Assembly (NCBI GenBank): GCA_964502735.1
Contig: CAZCYD010000083.1
Coordinates: forward strand, 1-9,537
From: JACKAN01 sp964502735
GTDB taxonomy: Bacteria; Bdellovibrionota; Bdellovibrionia; Bdellovibrionales; UBA1609
Direction of reading: 5' to 3'
DNA: 9,537 nt
In this document: one piece after another, positions 1 to 6,619 of the stretch
Layout: the number at the start of each line of letters is the position of its first letter
Position numbering within the stretch: the stretch's first letter is position 1
The notes under the pieces: generated by a model
Seen by the model: only the letters and a program-made list of their open reading frames with translations
The model's database searches: none
Told to the model about the DNA's origin: nothing
Made by a program: the position numbers and the translations under genes

Positions 1-108
1 GAGGCCCTTTTTTATCTCCTAGACTTTCGTCTCCCACTGATTTTAGAAAGAACCCATGTCAGGAGACGAAGAAGAAAAATGAACTTCGTCGGAGCAATTT
101 TGAAATAG
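1..108 (+). CDS. Possible 3' end of an upstream gene (partial)
   Basis: The first reading frame is open from the window edge to a TAG at 106-108, giving 35 residues. The peptide begins with a hydrophobic stretch and then has five consecutive arginines encoded at 61-75. I do not recognise it. A 35-codon open frame at an edge can arise by chance, and the arginine run comes from a simple AG-rich stretch, so this is only a candidate tail of a gene that starts outside the window. The small ORF at 134-259 begins 25 bases after this stop, so the two could be co-transcribed if both are real. Confidence 0.2.
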   Translation, partial: EALFYLLDFRLPLILERTHVRRRRRKMNFVGAILK

Positions 109-133
109 AAGAGTAATAATAAGGGGGAATGAA

Positions 134-259
134 ATGGCCAGTGCTAATCTTAACTTTTTCATTTTTATAAAATCCTTTTTAAAAGATTTAATTCAAAAAC
201 TATTGATAATAGACAAGTGCAAAGGTGGTGCCTGTGTACATGAAAAAGAATGGGTCTGA
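134..259 (+). CDS. Small hypothetical protein, 41 aa
   Basis: An ATG at 134 opens a 41-codon frame ending in TGA at 257-259. What supports it is the ribosome binding site AAGGGGG at 121-127, six bases before the ATG, which is one of the strongest in the window. The peptide has a hydrophobic, probably helical first half rich in Phe, Leu and Ile, and a polar tail with two cysteines spaced five apart (DKCKGGACV). That could be a small membrane-associated peptide. An ATG at 129, in another frame, gives only 13 codons and lies too close to the same site. No family is recognised. Non-coding status cannot be excluded at this length. Confidence 0.4.
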   Translation: MASANLNFFIFIKSFLKDLIQKLLIIDKCKGGACVHEKEWV

Positions 260-301
260 GTGCATAAATCAAGTGCACTGTATACAATCTATTTATAGTG
301 A

Positions 302-346
302 ATCGTATCAAAATGATCGTATCAAAATGATGATTGTATCAAATTG
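302..346 (+). repeat. 14-bp tandem repeat, two exact copies plus one degenerate
   Basis: ATCGTATCAAAATG occurs at 302-315 and again immediately at 316-329. After three extra bases, a third copy with two mismatches lies at 333-346. The array sits between the small ORF and the 3' end of nagZ. Its function is unknown: it may be a protein-binding array or simple slippage duplication. The rest of 260-395 shows only a weak 6-bp inverted repeat (AGTGCA 259-264 / TGCACT 274-279) and nothing that looks coding. Confidence 0.6.
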
Positions 347-395
347 AAATGCGTGTACTCAGTCTGAAACATGCGGGATATACGGTTTCTCAGGC

Positions 396-1499
396 CTATA
401 AATTTTCTGGAATTTCTTTTGTTTCGATGGCTTTGGCTATCCTCAGGTGATCGGGGTGAGCGATAATTTTTGCAGCAACATCAAAAGGCTGTGGGTCTGG
501 TTCCTTAAGCGTACGTTTCTTAAGCTGAAGAATGTTATTGTGTTTTTCTTCAATTGATTTTAGATCAATCTTTTTATCCGTTAAGGCCTTTTCAACGGCA
601 TCTAAAGATTGAGGGGGAACATCAAACTCATTGCAGTAAAGAAGAATGTCACAATCGACTTGCAGAGCCCGAACAGGAATTTCCTCGATAGAGTAATGAT
701 TTCTGAGGGCCTTCATGTCTAGATCATCAGTAATTACAAACTTTGAGTAACGAAGATCTTTGCGAAGAATCTCTTTTATGAATTTTTCAGAAAGCGTAAC
801 GGGCCACTCTGGATCAATGGCTTCAAACTTAATATGTGCTGTCATACACATTTCAGCCCTGGCGCGAAAAGCCTTCTTAAATGGTTGGAGCTCACGTTCT
901 TGAAGGGTCGCTAACGAAGTCTTTTCTATGGGTAGCTCGAAATGAGAGTCGGCAAACGTATTTCCGTGACCAGGAAAATGTTTTACACAACTGAGAATGC
1001 CGGCTTTTACATACCCTCTGACTAATGCCGAGGCGATCTTGCCAACGTGTTCAGGGTCAGTCCCAATAGATCTGTCTCCAATAACTTTATTTTCAGGATT
1101 GGTTAGCATATCAATACAGGGTGCAAAATCGAGATTAATGCCAACAGATTTTAGTTCTTCCCCCATGGCCAGCGAGAATTTGAAGGCAAGAGATGTAGAA
1201 TCAATATCCTTAAAGTTGCCGACAGGAGGCCATTGAGTAAATGGAGCTTTTAATCTCTGTACTCTTCCCCCTTCCATGTCGATACTAATAAAAAGTGGGG
1301 CACGATCTAGCATTTGGTGGCGCAGAGATTGAATTTGACTACAGAGCTTATGGAGCTGCTGGGGAGATTGGATGTTGCGGTCAAATAAGATCACTCCACC
1401 GATATTATTTTTTATAATAAATTGGGATTCTTCAGGAAGTAATTCTGGCCCTTGAAGGCCGATGATATAGAGCTGCCCAATTTTCTGTCTTTCGCCCAC
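396..1499 (-). CDS. nagZ: Beta-N-acetylhexosaminidase NagZ (glycoside hydrolase family 3)
   Basis: NagZ removes N-acetylglucosamine from GlcNAc-anhydroMurNAc peptides in the cytoplasm during peptidoglycan recycling. The 367-aa protein carries the family signatures in order: substrate-site DMEGGRV (74-80), FAPCIDM (125-131), DRSIGTDP (142-149), the diagnostic loop KHFPGHG (173-179) followed by D184-S-H186, and ITDDLDM (256-262) with D258 as the likely nucleophile. The Asp-His pair of the flexible loop is specific to the NagZ branch of family 3. There is no signal peptide, as expected for a cytoplasmic enzyme. Length is slightly above the usual 330-350, with a polar C-terminal extension of about 30 residues. 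The start is GTG at 1499-1497, six bases after GAGG (part of GAGGTGG at 1509-1503); no other start fits as well. It is transcribed alone from the promoter at about 1537-1565. In some bacteria NagZ products signal cell-wall stress to AmpR; no ampR or ampC lies nearby. Confidence 0.93.
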   Translation of the reverse strand: MGERQKIGQLYIIGLQGPELLPEESQFIIKNNIGGVILFDRNIQSPQQLHKLCSQIQSLRHQMLDRAPLFISIDMEGGRVQRLKAPFTQWPPVGNFKDIDSTSLAFKFSLAMGEELKSVGINLDFAPCIDMLTNPENKVIGDRSIGTDPEHVGKIASALVRGYVKAGILSCVKHFPGHGNTFADSHFELPIEKTSLATLQERELQPFKKAFRARAEMCMTAHIKFEAIDPEWPVTLSEKFIKEILRKDLRYSKFVITDDLDMKALRNHYSIEEIPVRALQVDCDILLYCNEFDVPPQSLDAVEKALTDKKIDLKSIEEKHNNILQLKKRTLKEPDPQPFDVAAKIIAHPDHLRIAKAIETKEIPENL

Positions 1500-1536
1500 G
1501 GTCCACCTCGATGAAAAATTTTAATTCAAATATGCC

Positions 1537-1571
1537 ATTATAAAAATAAACATATTGTCGAATAATATGTT
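1537..1571 (-). promoter_or_regulatory. nagZ promoter -10 with adjoining operator-like dyad
   Basis: On the minus strand a perfect TATAAT lies at 1542-1537, giving a predicted start near 1530 and a leader of about 30 bases to the nagZ GTG. Just upstream, AACATATT (1549-1556) and AATATGTT (1564-1571) form a perfect 8-bp inverted repeat with a 7-bp spacer. It covers the -35 position, where only a poor hexamer is seen. A strong -10 with a weak -35 overlaid by a dyad suggests control by a dimeric regulator. The -10 call is sequence-based; the regulator is inference. Confidence 0.5.
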
Positions 1572-1710
1572 CTCACTGAAAATTAAAACTTGCAAATGAA
1601 TGCGGACTTCCTCGAACTAGAAGCCAAGAATTCTGTAGATATAATTTTATTTTTAGTCTTTAGTTAATTTATTTTTTTAGGATTTTTCTTGGATTCTAAA
1701 TGTAATCTTA

Positions 1711-1744
1711 ATTTAAACCCAAATCCGCGGATTTGGGTTTAAAT
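1711..1744 (-). terminator. Perfect 34-bp palindrome after the permease operon, probable terminator
   Basis: Two 17-base arms match exactly with no spacer and centre on CCGCGG at 1725-1730. The hairpin begins 15 bases past the stop codon of the last permease gene. The 3' arm ends in an AT-rich stretch, but there is no long free U-tract outside the stem on the minus strand. It may therefore work mainly as an RNA-stabilising or Rho-assisted end. Perfect symmetry means it would fold the same way on either strand, and it also shields nagZ from operon read-through. Confidence 0.65.
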
Positions 1745-1758
1745 AATCATTCTGAAAG

Positions 1759-2577
1759 CTAGGCTTTTGGGTCCAGGTAGTCACGCAGCCCATCACCAAA
1801 AAGATTGAATCCCAAAATTAGCAAAAAAATGGCAAGGCCAGGAAATACGCTAACATGGGGGGCTTCAGCCAGTATCTTTCTGCCAGAATTTAGTAGGCCC
1901 CCCCAAGTTGGAGTTGTGGGAGGAGCTCCCAGTCCTAGGAAGCTTAAACCTGACTCAGCTATAATTGTGCCGGCCATGGCAAAGCTAGCATTGACGACAA
2001 TGGCCCCTACAAGATTCGGCCAAATGTGAAAAGTGATTGTACGCAGGTGGGATGAACCCACCGCAACAGAGCTTGAAACATAATCTTTTTCTTTAAGATA
2101 CAGCACCTCACCTCTCACAAGTCGGGCAAAACCCGCCCAACTAGTTAAACACATAGCAATAATGACATTTTTTACAGAAGGTCCCATTACAGCAACAAGA
2201 GCCAGTGCAAGTAAGAAATTGGGAAAGGCTTGGATCATATCAATGATTCTCATAATAAATCCATCCCAGAACTTGCCAAAATATCCAGCCACAGAACCAA
2301 GAAGAAGTCCTATTAAAATACTTAAGCTCACCACAGTAAAAGAAACAACTAGGCTAACTCTAGCTCCATATAAAACTTTTGCCATTACATCACTCCCATT
2401 TTCATCAAGCCCAAAGGGGTGAGCGAGGCTGGGGCTTTGATAGCGATCTTTTAAAGACATAATATTAGGATCTTGAGGAGATAATTGCGGAGCCAACGCA
2501 GCCATAAGAGACATAAAAATCACAAGTGAAGCTCCAACAGTCATAAGGCTAAGGGTTACAAGCTTTGATTTTCTCAT
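1759..2577 (-). CDS. dppC: Peptide ABC transporter permease, DppC/OppC type
   Basis: This is one of two membrane subunits of a dipeptide/oligopeptide importer in the inner membrane. At 272 aa it is close to the usual length. The N-terminus has a membrane segment (about 11-30). The family signature follows at 54-75 (PFGLDENGSDVMAKVLYGAR), matching the PFGTDxxGRDVxSRxxYGAR pattern. The core has about five more membrane segments, with the EAA loop that docks the ATPase at about 166-188 (AVGSSHLRT then HIWPN). The C-terminus has the typical PGLAIFLLILGFNLFGDGLR block (246-265) before LDP. The ATG (2577-2575) overlaps the TAA of the upstream permease gene by one base (TAATG), so translation is coupled. 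It is the last gene of its unit and is followed by the 1711-1744 hairpin. Substrate cannot be told from sequence: di- and oligopeptide, nickel and glutathione systems share this fold. No ATPase or binding protein gene is in the window. Confidence 0.92.
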   Translation of the reverse strand: MRKSKLVTLSLMTVGASLVIFMSLMAALAPQLSPQDPNIMSLKDRYQSPSLAHPFGLDENGSDVMAKVLYGARVSLVVSFTVVSLSILIGLLLGSVAGYFGKFWDGFIMRIIDMIQAFPNFLLALALVAVMGPSVKNVIIAMCLTSWAGFARLVRGEVLYLKEKDYVSSSVAVGSSHLRTITFHIWPNLVGAIVVNASFAMAGTIIAESGLSFLGLGAPPTTPTWGGLLNSGRKILAEAPHVSVFPGLAIFLLILGFNLFGDGLRDYLDPKA

Positions 2578-3497
2578 TAACTCAACCTAACCTTTGGATT
2601 AATTACGGCGTAAGAAATGTCAGTGAGCAAGTTCACAACAACATAAGTCAATGAGATTAATAGAACACAGGCCTGAACAACGGGATAGTCTCGTTGTTGA
2701 ATCGCCTGTAAAAGAAGCGAGCCTATTCCGGGCCAGTCAAAAATAGTCTCAGTGATTACCGTACCAGTGAGAAGTGCGCCAACTTGTAGGCCGATGATAG
2801 TCATAACAGGGATCAACGCATTTCTTAAAGCGTGCTTAAAATATATTGGAAATTCAGAAAGGCCTTTTGATCTTGCTACTCGGATGTAGTCTTGTCCGAT
2901 TTCTTCTAACATCTGGGTGCGGGTCATTCTCAAAATAATAGCCCCAAGGGGAAGAGCCAGGCTGAGGGCCGGGAGAATAAGATTGTCTATTCCTCCGCGC
3001 TCGCTCACAGGAAACAAAGGCCAAGAGATAGCAAAGATCCATATGAGCATAGGTCCCAAAAAAAATCCAGGTAAAGAAATACCCAGAATGCTCGTAACTA
3101 GTATGCTGTTGTCAAAAAAGCTGTACTGCTTAACCGCAGCCCAGACGCCTAGGGGTATACCAAATAGAATAGCTAAAAACATGGCGGCAAAAGTCAGTTC
3201 AACAGTTGCCGGAATTCTTTCCGCGAGGGCCTCGAAGACCGGCATTTTTGAATGCAAAGACTCACCTAAGTTTAACTGGACTATGCCGAGCAGAAAATTT
3301 TTGTATTGAACAAGTAATGGAAGATTAAGGCCAAGTTGCTCTCGCAAAGCTTGCTTGTCCACGGGATTTGCGCTCTCTCCAAGCATAAGATCTATGGGGT
3401 CTCCAGGAACAAAATGCAAAAGCATAAAAGTTAAAGTGCAAACTCCAAAGACGACTGGGAGAGTAATAACTATTCTACGCAAAATGTAGTTGAACAT
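2577..3497 (-). CDS. dppB: Peptide ABC transporter permease, DppB/OppB type
   Basis: This partner permease pairs with the DppC-type subunit to form the channel of a peptide importer. At 306 aa it is the expected length. The N-terminal pattern (YILRRIVITLPVVFGV, then FVPGDP at 29-34 and REQLGLNLPLLVQY at 52-65) is diagnostic of DppB/OppB. About six membrane segments follow, with the EAA loop at 203-230 (DYIRVARSKGL, then KHALRNALIP) and the family's ETIFDWPGIG at 250-259. Its ATG (3497-3495) directly abuts the TAG of the upstream gene (TAGATG) with no good separate ribosome binding site, which points to re-initiation by ribosomes leaving that gene. Everything essential to a permease appears intact. 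The missing ATPases and binding protein must be encoded elsewhere or the pair is shared. Confidence 0.93.
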   Translation of the reverse strand: MFNYILRRIVITLPVVFGVCTLTFMLLHFVPGDPIDLMLGESANPVDKQALREQLGLNLPLLVQYKNFLLGIVQLNLGESLHSKMPVFEALAERIPATVELTFAAMFLAILFGIPLGVWAAVKQYSFFDNSILVTSILGISLPGFFLGPMLIWIFAISWPLFPVSERGGIDNLILPALSLALPLGAIILRMTRTQMLEEIGQDYIRVARSKGLSEFPIYFKHALRNALIPVMTIIGLQVGALLTGTVITETIFDWPGIGSLLLQAIQQRDYPVVQACVLLISLTYVVVNLLTDISYAVINPKVRLS

Positions 3498-4430
3498 CTA
3501 CTTGTAACCATGTTTGTTTGTATTTGGCGAAGATGAAGATGAAGATGAAGGCGGAGAGCCAGGAATAGCCTTTTCGGTAGCTTGATTAGGCTGCTGAGTA
3601 GCGGGTGCTGCCGCGTTTTGGCCGCCAGATTTTGTTAATTCTTGGCCAATTGAGTTTTTAATTTTATAAAGTTGATTGATTTTTCCAGTAGGAATACTTC
3701 CGAAAAGAATTTTTAAGACTTTCGTATCCATTACAAAGCCTTTAGTGGCCTCAGCAGGGCTAACTACAAGCTCTGTCTCAATGGCTTGTACGGGGGATTT
3801 TGTATGAAGAACTTCTCCGTTTTTTGTCATGACACTAATATAGCGTGGTCCACCGTATTCATTAAACAATCTAAAGGCGGGCAGGCCTAAATGTTGAATT
3901 TCTTCTTGAACAAGAACTTTTCCGGCAAGGACCTCTCCTCGTTCCTCAGCAATGCCTTGATAGTCGTAAGACTTTCCATTGGCGAGTCCTTTTGAGAGAA
4001 GCATATAATTGAGAAAACTAGCCAAAAAGGTTCCCTTTGGAATTTTTTTATCTATTTTGTTTTGAATTTTTCCGTCAGAGACGGTGAGTGACATATTATC
4101 CTGTTTAAAGACGGCATCAATAGTCTGAATAGTATCGCCAATTTTTGAAGTGTATTGATAGTTTAAGGGTTCAAACTTGTCGTTTGAGACGGCTTTAAGG
4201 CTTTCAGTTATGTTTCCAGCCATTTGGTTTGTGCGAATGTAGTATACAATACTGAATTGTTTTTTTTTGCTGTCGAAGTTGTACTGTTGAATAACATAGC
4301 CAGAGTGAACTCCGCCGGAGCGGATAGTGTAGTAGCCTTCAAACATAACTTCTGATTTGCAGATCAAAGAGAAAAATAGAGTAAAAAGAAATGTATTTAA
4401 CAATTTAAGTCTGTCATTTTTCAAGACCAT
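3498..4430 (-). CDS. Exported DUF3108-like protein, 310 aa
   Basis: First gene of the permease unit. The ATG at 4430-4428 is preferred because GGGAGA sits eight bases upstream and a signal peptide follows at once (hydrophobic 10-23, likely cleavage near 26-28). An in-frame start 15 codons further upstream has neither. A cysteine at residue 24 follows L-I, so it is not a canonical lipobox. The mature part (about 29-265) looks beta-rich, starting FEGYYTIRSGGVHSGY, and resembles DUF3108 domain proteins, a family of unknown function; that assignment is from pattern only. Residues 270-300 are a low-complexity Ala/Pro/Gln linker ending in seven serines, then a short basic tail. At 310 aa it is too short and too unlike known families to be a peptide-binding protein, although it occupies the position such a gene often has. 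The stop codon abuts the next start, so it is translated with the permeases. Confidence 0.75.
   Translation of the reverse strand: MVLKNDRLKLLNTFLFTLFFSLICKSEVMFEGYYTIRSGGVHSGYVIQQYNFDSKKKQFSIVYYIRTNQMAGNITESLKAVSNDKFEPLNYQYTSKIGDTIQTIDAVFKQDNMSLTVSDGKIQNKIDKKIPKGTFLASFLNYMLLSKGLANGKSYDYQGIAEERGEVLAGKVLVQEEIQHLGLPAFRLFNEYGGPRYISVMTKNGEVLHTKSPVQAIETELVVSPAEATKGFVMDTKVLKILFGSIPTGKINQLYKIKNSIGQELTKSGGQNAAAPATQQPNQATEKAIPGSPPSSSSSSSPNTNKHGYK
3529..3550. repeat. Hexanucleotide microsatellite in the Ser tract
   Basis: The plus strand reads GAAGAT three times plus GAAG. On the coding (minus) strand this encodes most of the seven-serine run near the C-terminus of the DUF3108-like protein. Because the unit is six bases, gain or loss of a copy adds or removes two serines without breaking the frame. 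Confidence 0.7.
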
Positions 4431-4452
4431 GGTCGAAGTCTCCCTTTTCGAG

Positions 4453-4483
4453 TCTGGATCTGTACAATATTGCAATATCCAGA
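4453..4483 (-). promoter_or_regulatory. Hairpin at the 5' end of the DUF3108-dpp leader
   Basis: TCTGGAT (4453-4459) and ATCCAGA (4477-4483) are a perfect 7-bp inverted repeat. Between them, 4467-4478 is a 12-bp palindrome (ATATTGCAATAT). If the promoter called at 4489-4518 is right, the hairpin starts almost exactly at the transcript 5' end and ends about 13 bases before the GGGAGA ribosome binding site. It could stabilise the mRNA, or the DNA dyad could be an operator. Confidence 0.35.
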
Positions 4484-4488
4484 TTAAA

Positions 4489-4518
4489 CTATTATCAAGC
4501 TATCGGTTTTAATATCAA
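4489..4518 (-). promoter_or_regulatory. Candidate promoter of the DUF3108-dppB-dppC unit
   Basis: On the minus strand, TTGATA (4518-4513) and TAATAG (4494-4489) are separated by 18 bases and lie about 60 bases before the preferred ATG at 4430. The same stretch holds two direct copies of TATCAAGCT, at 4493-4501 and 4513-4521, exactly 20 bp apart, which puts both on one face of the helix. They overlap the -35 and -10 regions and lie in the space shared with the divergent Tad-like gene, so they could be paired regulator sites controlling both directions. Confidence 0.4.
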
Positions 4519-4554
4519 GCTGTTAATATAGTCATTGAATCTAGTTTTCACGGT

Positions 4555-4561
4555 GGAGGAG
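4555..4561 (+). promoter_or_regulatory. Strong ribosome binding site that places the Tad-like start
   Basis: GGAGGAG is the best Shine-Dalgarno match near this gene. No ATG, GTG or TTG follows it at 4-12 bases in the gene's frame; CTG at 4565 (five bases after GGAGG) does. The two canonical starts in frame, TTG 4535 and GTG 4553, lie before it. Confidence 0.5.
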
Positions 4562-4564
4562 AAT

Positions 4565-6619
4565 CTGTCAACGAGTCGAATAATTTGTAACTCAAGAGGG
4601 CAGTTAGCTATTTTTGTTGCACTTGTGTTCCAAGTTTTATTTGTTTTATTTGCGATGGCTATAAATGTGGCTTTGATCGTCCACGACAAGATCAACTTAC
4701 AGAACTCTGTGGATTTAGCCGCTTACTATGCCGCCAGTAAACAGGCTGAAATGTTGAATGCTATTGCCCATCAGAACTATCAAATTCGTCAAAGTTGGAA
4801 GCTCTTGGCGTGGCGTTACCGAGTGCTATCGACAGCGGGTTTACTTCAAGGTAATCAGGCGATACATCCGAGCAGTCCGACAATTCCTTCGGCTACTCAT
4901 ACTGAAACAGAATGGATAGGGGCTTCAATATCAGATCAAAATCATTTTCCAACTGTTTGTATAAATTATGTGCCGACATGGATCTCGCCACCAGCTCCAC
5001 CCTCAGAGAACTCATGCAAAAATAGAAATCTAGTTGTGCCTGAAATTCCTGTTATTCCGGTCATTGCAGGGTTCAACCCTATAAATCTTGTGATTAATCA
5101 ATTGTCTGGAAATCTCCAGCAAAACTTTAATATTTCTTGCAGCGAAGTGGGATTGTGGAACTGGTGGTTTATGAAAGCCATGAAAGAATCTTACCGTCAG
5201 GATATGGCTAATCGCAGAAGAGTGATTGAGCCGTTGGCAAAAGCGGCATCTCGTCCGGCCCAGGCCTGGGTGGATTTGGATGGGAACAGTATTTATCAGG
5301 GGGCCTTCCAGACTTTGAGAAAAAACTTAACTTGGAGCAACTCCCAAGAAGATCCACAGATGACATTATATAACTCTTTAGAGCCTTATGCGGACAATAT
5401 TGATTGGTTAAAACCGATAATGATAAACCCGCATTTTCTTTACACGGATATGATCACCCCGGGTTGTAATGCTCAGATAAAGGGTTATCAGCAACCCCCG
5501 CAGAATACAGCTAGTCCTACTTGGGCTTTCATTTTAGGGTCTCTTCAGGGTAATATTTTACTAACAAGGCCAGCTCACCCGATTCCGGATTATCTACCCG
5601 AAAGATTAATCTCTGGCTACGAAAAGAACCCTTGGATTCAGGCTTATGTGGCGGTGCAGGCTCAGACGACCTCACGGCAGATATTTCATCCATTTGGTCC
5701 GGCTGTGACGATAACTGCAAAGGCCTATGCGAAACCCTTTGGGGGAAGAATAGGTCCTTGGTATGGAAGAAACTGGGGGCCGAATGATGAGGAGTCATCA
5801 GGAGATAAAGTCGACGTAAGAGGTCAGCCACGAACTCAAGCCGGAGGCCTCATGGACTCCTACACAGATCCTGATCGCCTACCTAATTATTCTCGCTACC
5901 CGGGGGATCCCTTGGGGTTGGCTTCGCGATTGGCTCAAGCCTCTTTACAAAACTTAGTCACGAGTTTTCAAGGCTCTATTTACCACTATTACGACACTTA
6001 TACTTCTATCGCTATGGGACACTACAATGACCCCTTGCCTTGGGACAGAATGACGAATTCTACCGTTCCACCCAGGACCTATGAGATTGCGGCAATTGTC
6101 CCCGATCTTTTCGATATCACTTACTATAGCATTGATGCCAATTATTGGGCTAACTATGGCAGAAGAATAGCTACAAATCGAAGTGCACTAGGCATACCAG
6201 ATGATGTTTTTGTGAGGCCCGATTTGGGTTTCAGATCGCAAGTTCCCGCTTTAGAAGGATATAGTGTTCGCAATCAAATCGAAAGTTCTCGGGGATCGGG
6301 GTTGCAGTTGCCGAGTTCGTTTTATTATGTAAAGGACTTTCAACATCTTTTAACGGGTTGGATTCCTGGTCCACTTGCGAATAACTATCCCAGTCCTGTA
6401 GAAGACCCCAATATGCCTTTTGGTGTATGCACTCAGCCAGACTACACTTCGGGACCCAATACAAAGCCTAATATGCCTCCTCATCCAGGTTCTTGCATTA
6501 TGGGAGGGAGGGTAGGCTATTCGGTCAAGCTGGTTTCGAGAAGCTACCTTGGCAGCTCCAATTTTGATATTGGCCAAGGTGGCACATCGGGCCCAATAAA
6601 AAATCCTCCACCATTTTAG
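4565..6619 (+). CDS. TadE/TadG-like pseudopilin-type membrane protein, 684 aa
   Basis: The N-terminus has the layout of Tad (Flp pilus) minor-pilin proteins: a short basic leader, RGQ (11-13), a 25-residue hydrophobic helix (14-39), then INLQNSVDLAAYYAA (43-57), close to the NxxDxAALAAA stretch of TadE/TadG. The following KQAEMLNAIAHQNYQIRQSWKLLAW resembles Tad-like proteins I recall from Bdellovibrio. The remaining 600 or so residues should lie outside the inner membrane. They are rich in Pro, Asn, Tyr and Trp with scattered cysteines, and match no domain I know. The start is unclear. GGAGG (4555-4559) is a strong ribosome binding site, but the only in-frame candidate well placed after it is CTG at 4565. 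TTG at 4535 and GTG at 4553 are in frame but lack a site. The gene stands alone, divergent from the permease unit, with no other tad gene in view. It ends inside a 13-bp repeat array. Confidence 0.75.
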   Translation: MSTSRIICNSRGQLAIFVALVFQVLFVLFAMAINVALIVHDKINLQNSVDLAAYYAASKQAEMLNAIAHQNYQIRQSWKLLAWRYRVLSTAGLLQGNQAIHPSSPTIPSATHTETEWIGASISDQNHFPTVCINYVPTWISPPAPPSENSCKNRNLVVPEIPVIPVIAGFNPINLVINQLSGNLQQNFNISCSEVGLWNWWFMKAMKESYRQDMANRRRVIEPLAKAASRPAQAWVDLDGNSIYQGAFQTLRKNLTWSNSQEDPQMTLYNSLEPYADNIDWLKPIMINPHFLYTDMITPGCNAQIKGYQQPPQNTASPTWAFILGSLQGNILLTRPAHPIPDYLPERLISGYEKNPWIQAYVAVQAQTTSRQIFHPFGPAVTITAKAYAKPFGGRIGPWYGRNWGPNDEESSGDKVDVRGQPRTQAGGLMDSYTDPDRLPNYSRYPGDPLGLASRLAQASLQNLVTSFQGSIYHYYDTYTSIAMGHYNDPLPWDRMTNSTVPPRTYEIAAIVPDLFDITYYSIDANYWANYGRRIATNRSALGIPDDVFVRPDLGFRSQVPALEGYSVRNQIESSRGSGLQLPSSFYYVKDFQHLLTGWIPGPLANNYPSPVEDPNMPFGVCTQPDYTSGPNTKPNMPPHPGSCIMGGRVGYSVKLVSRSYLGSSNFDIGQGGTSGPIKNPPPF

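Noticed and set aside
129..170. Alternative 13-codon frame from ATG 129
   Set aside because: The start is one base from the AAGGGGG site, too close for initiation, and the peptide is minimal.
1596..1667. 23-codon plus-strand frame between nagZ and dppC
   Set aside because: No ribosome binding site, very short, and composition is what AT-rich intergenic DNA gives by chance.
1711..1744. Chromosome dimer resolution (dif) site or phage attachment site
   Set aside because: A fully symmetric 34-bp palindrome lacks the two unlike arms and 6-bp centre of dif, and no integrase is nearby.
4379..4390. Lipoprotein signal for the DUF3108-like protein (Cys 24)
   Set aside because: The residue before the Cys is Ile rather than Gly, Ala or Ser, so the lipobox is not met; an ordinary signal peptide fits better.
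4431..4475. Longer N-terminus for the DUF3108-like protein
   Set aside because: The extra 15 residues are polar, precede the signal peptide, and overlap the GGGAGA binding site that serves the ATG at 4430.
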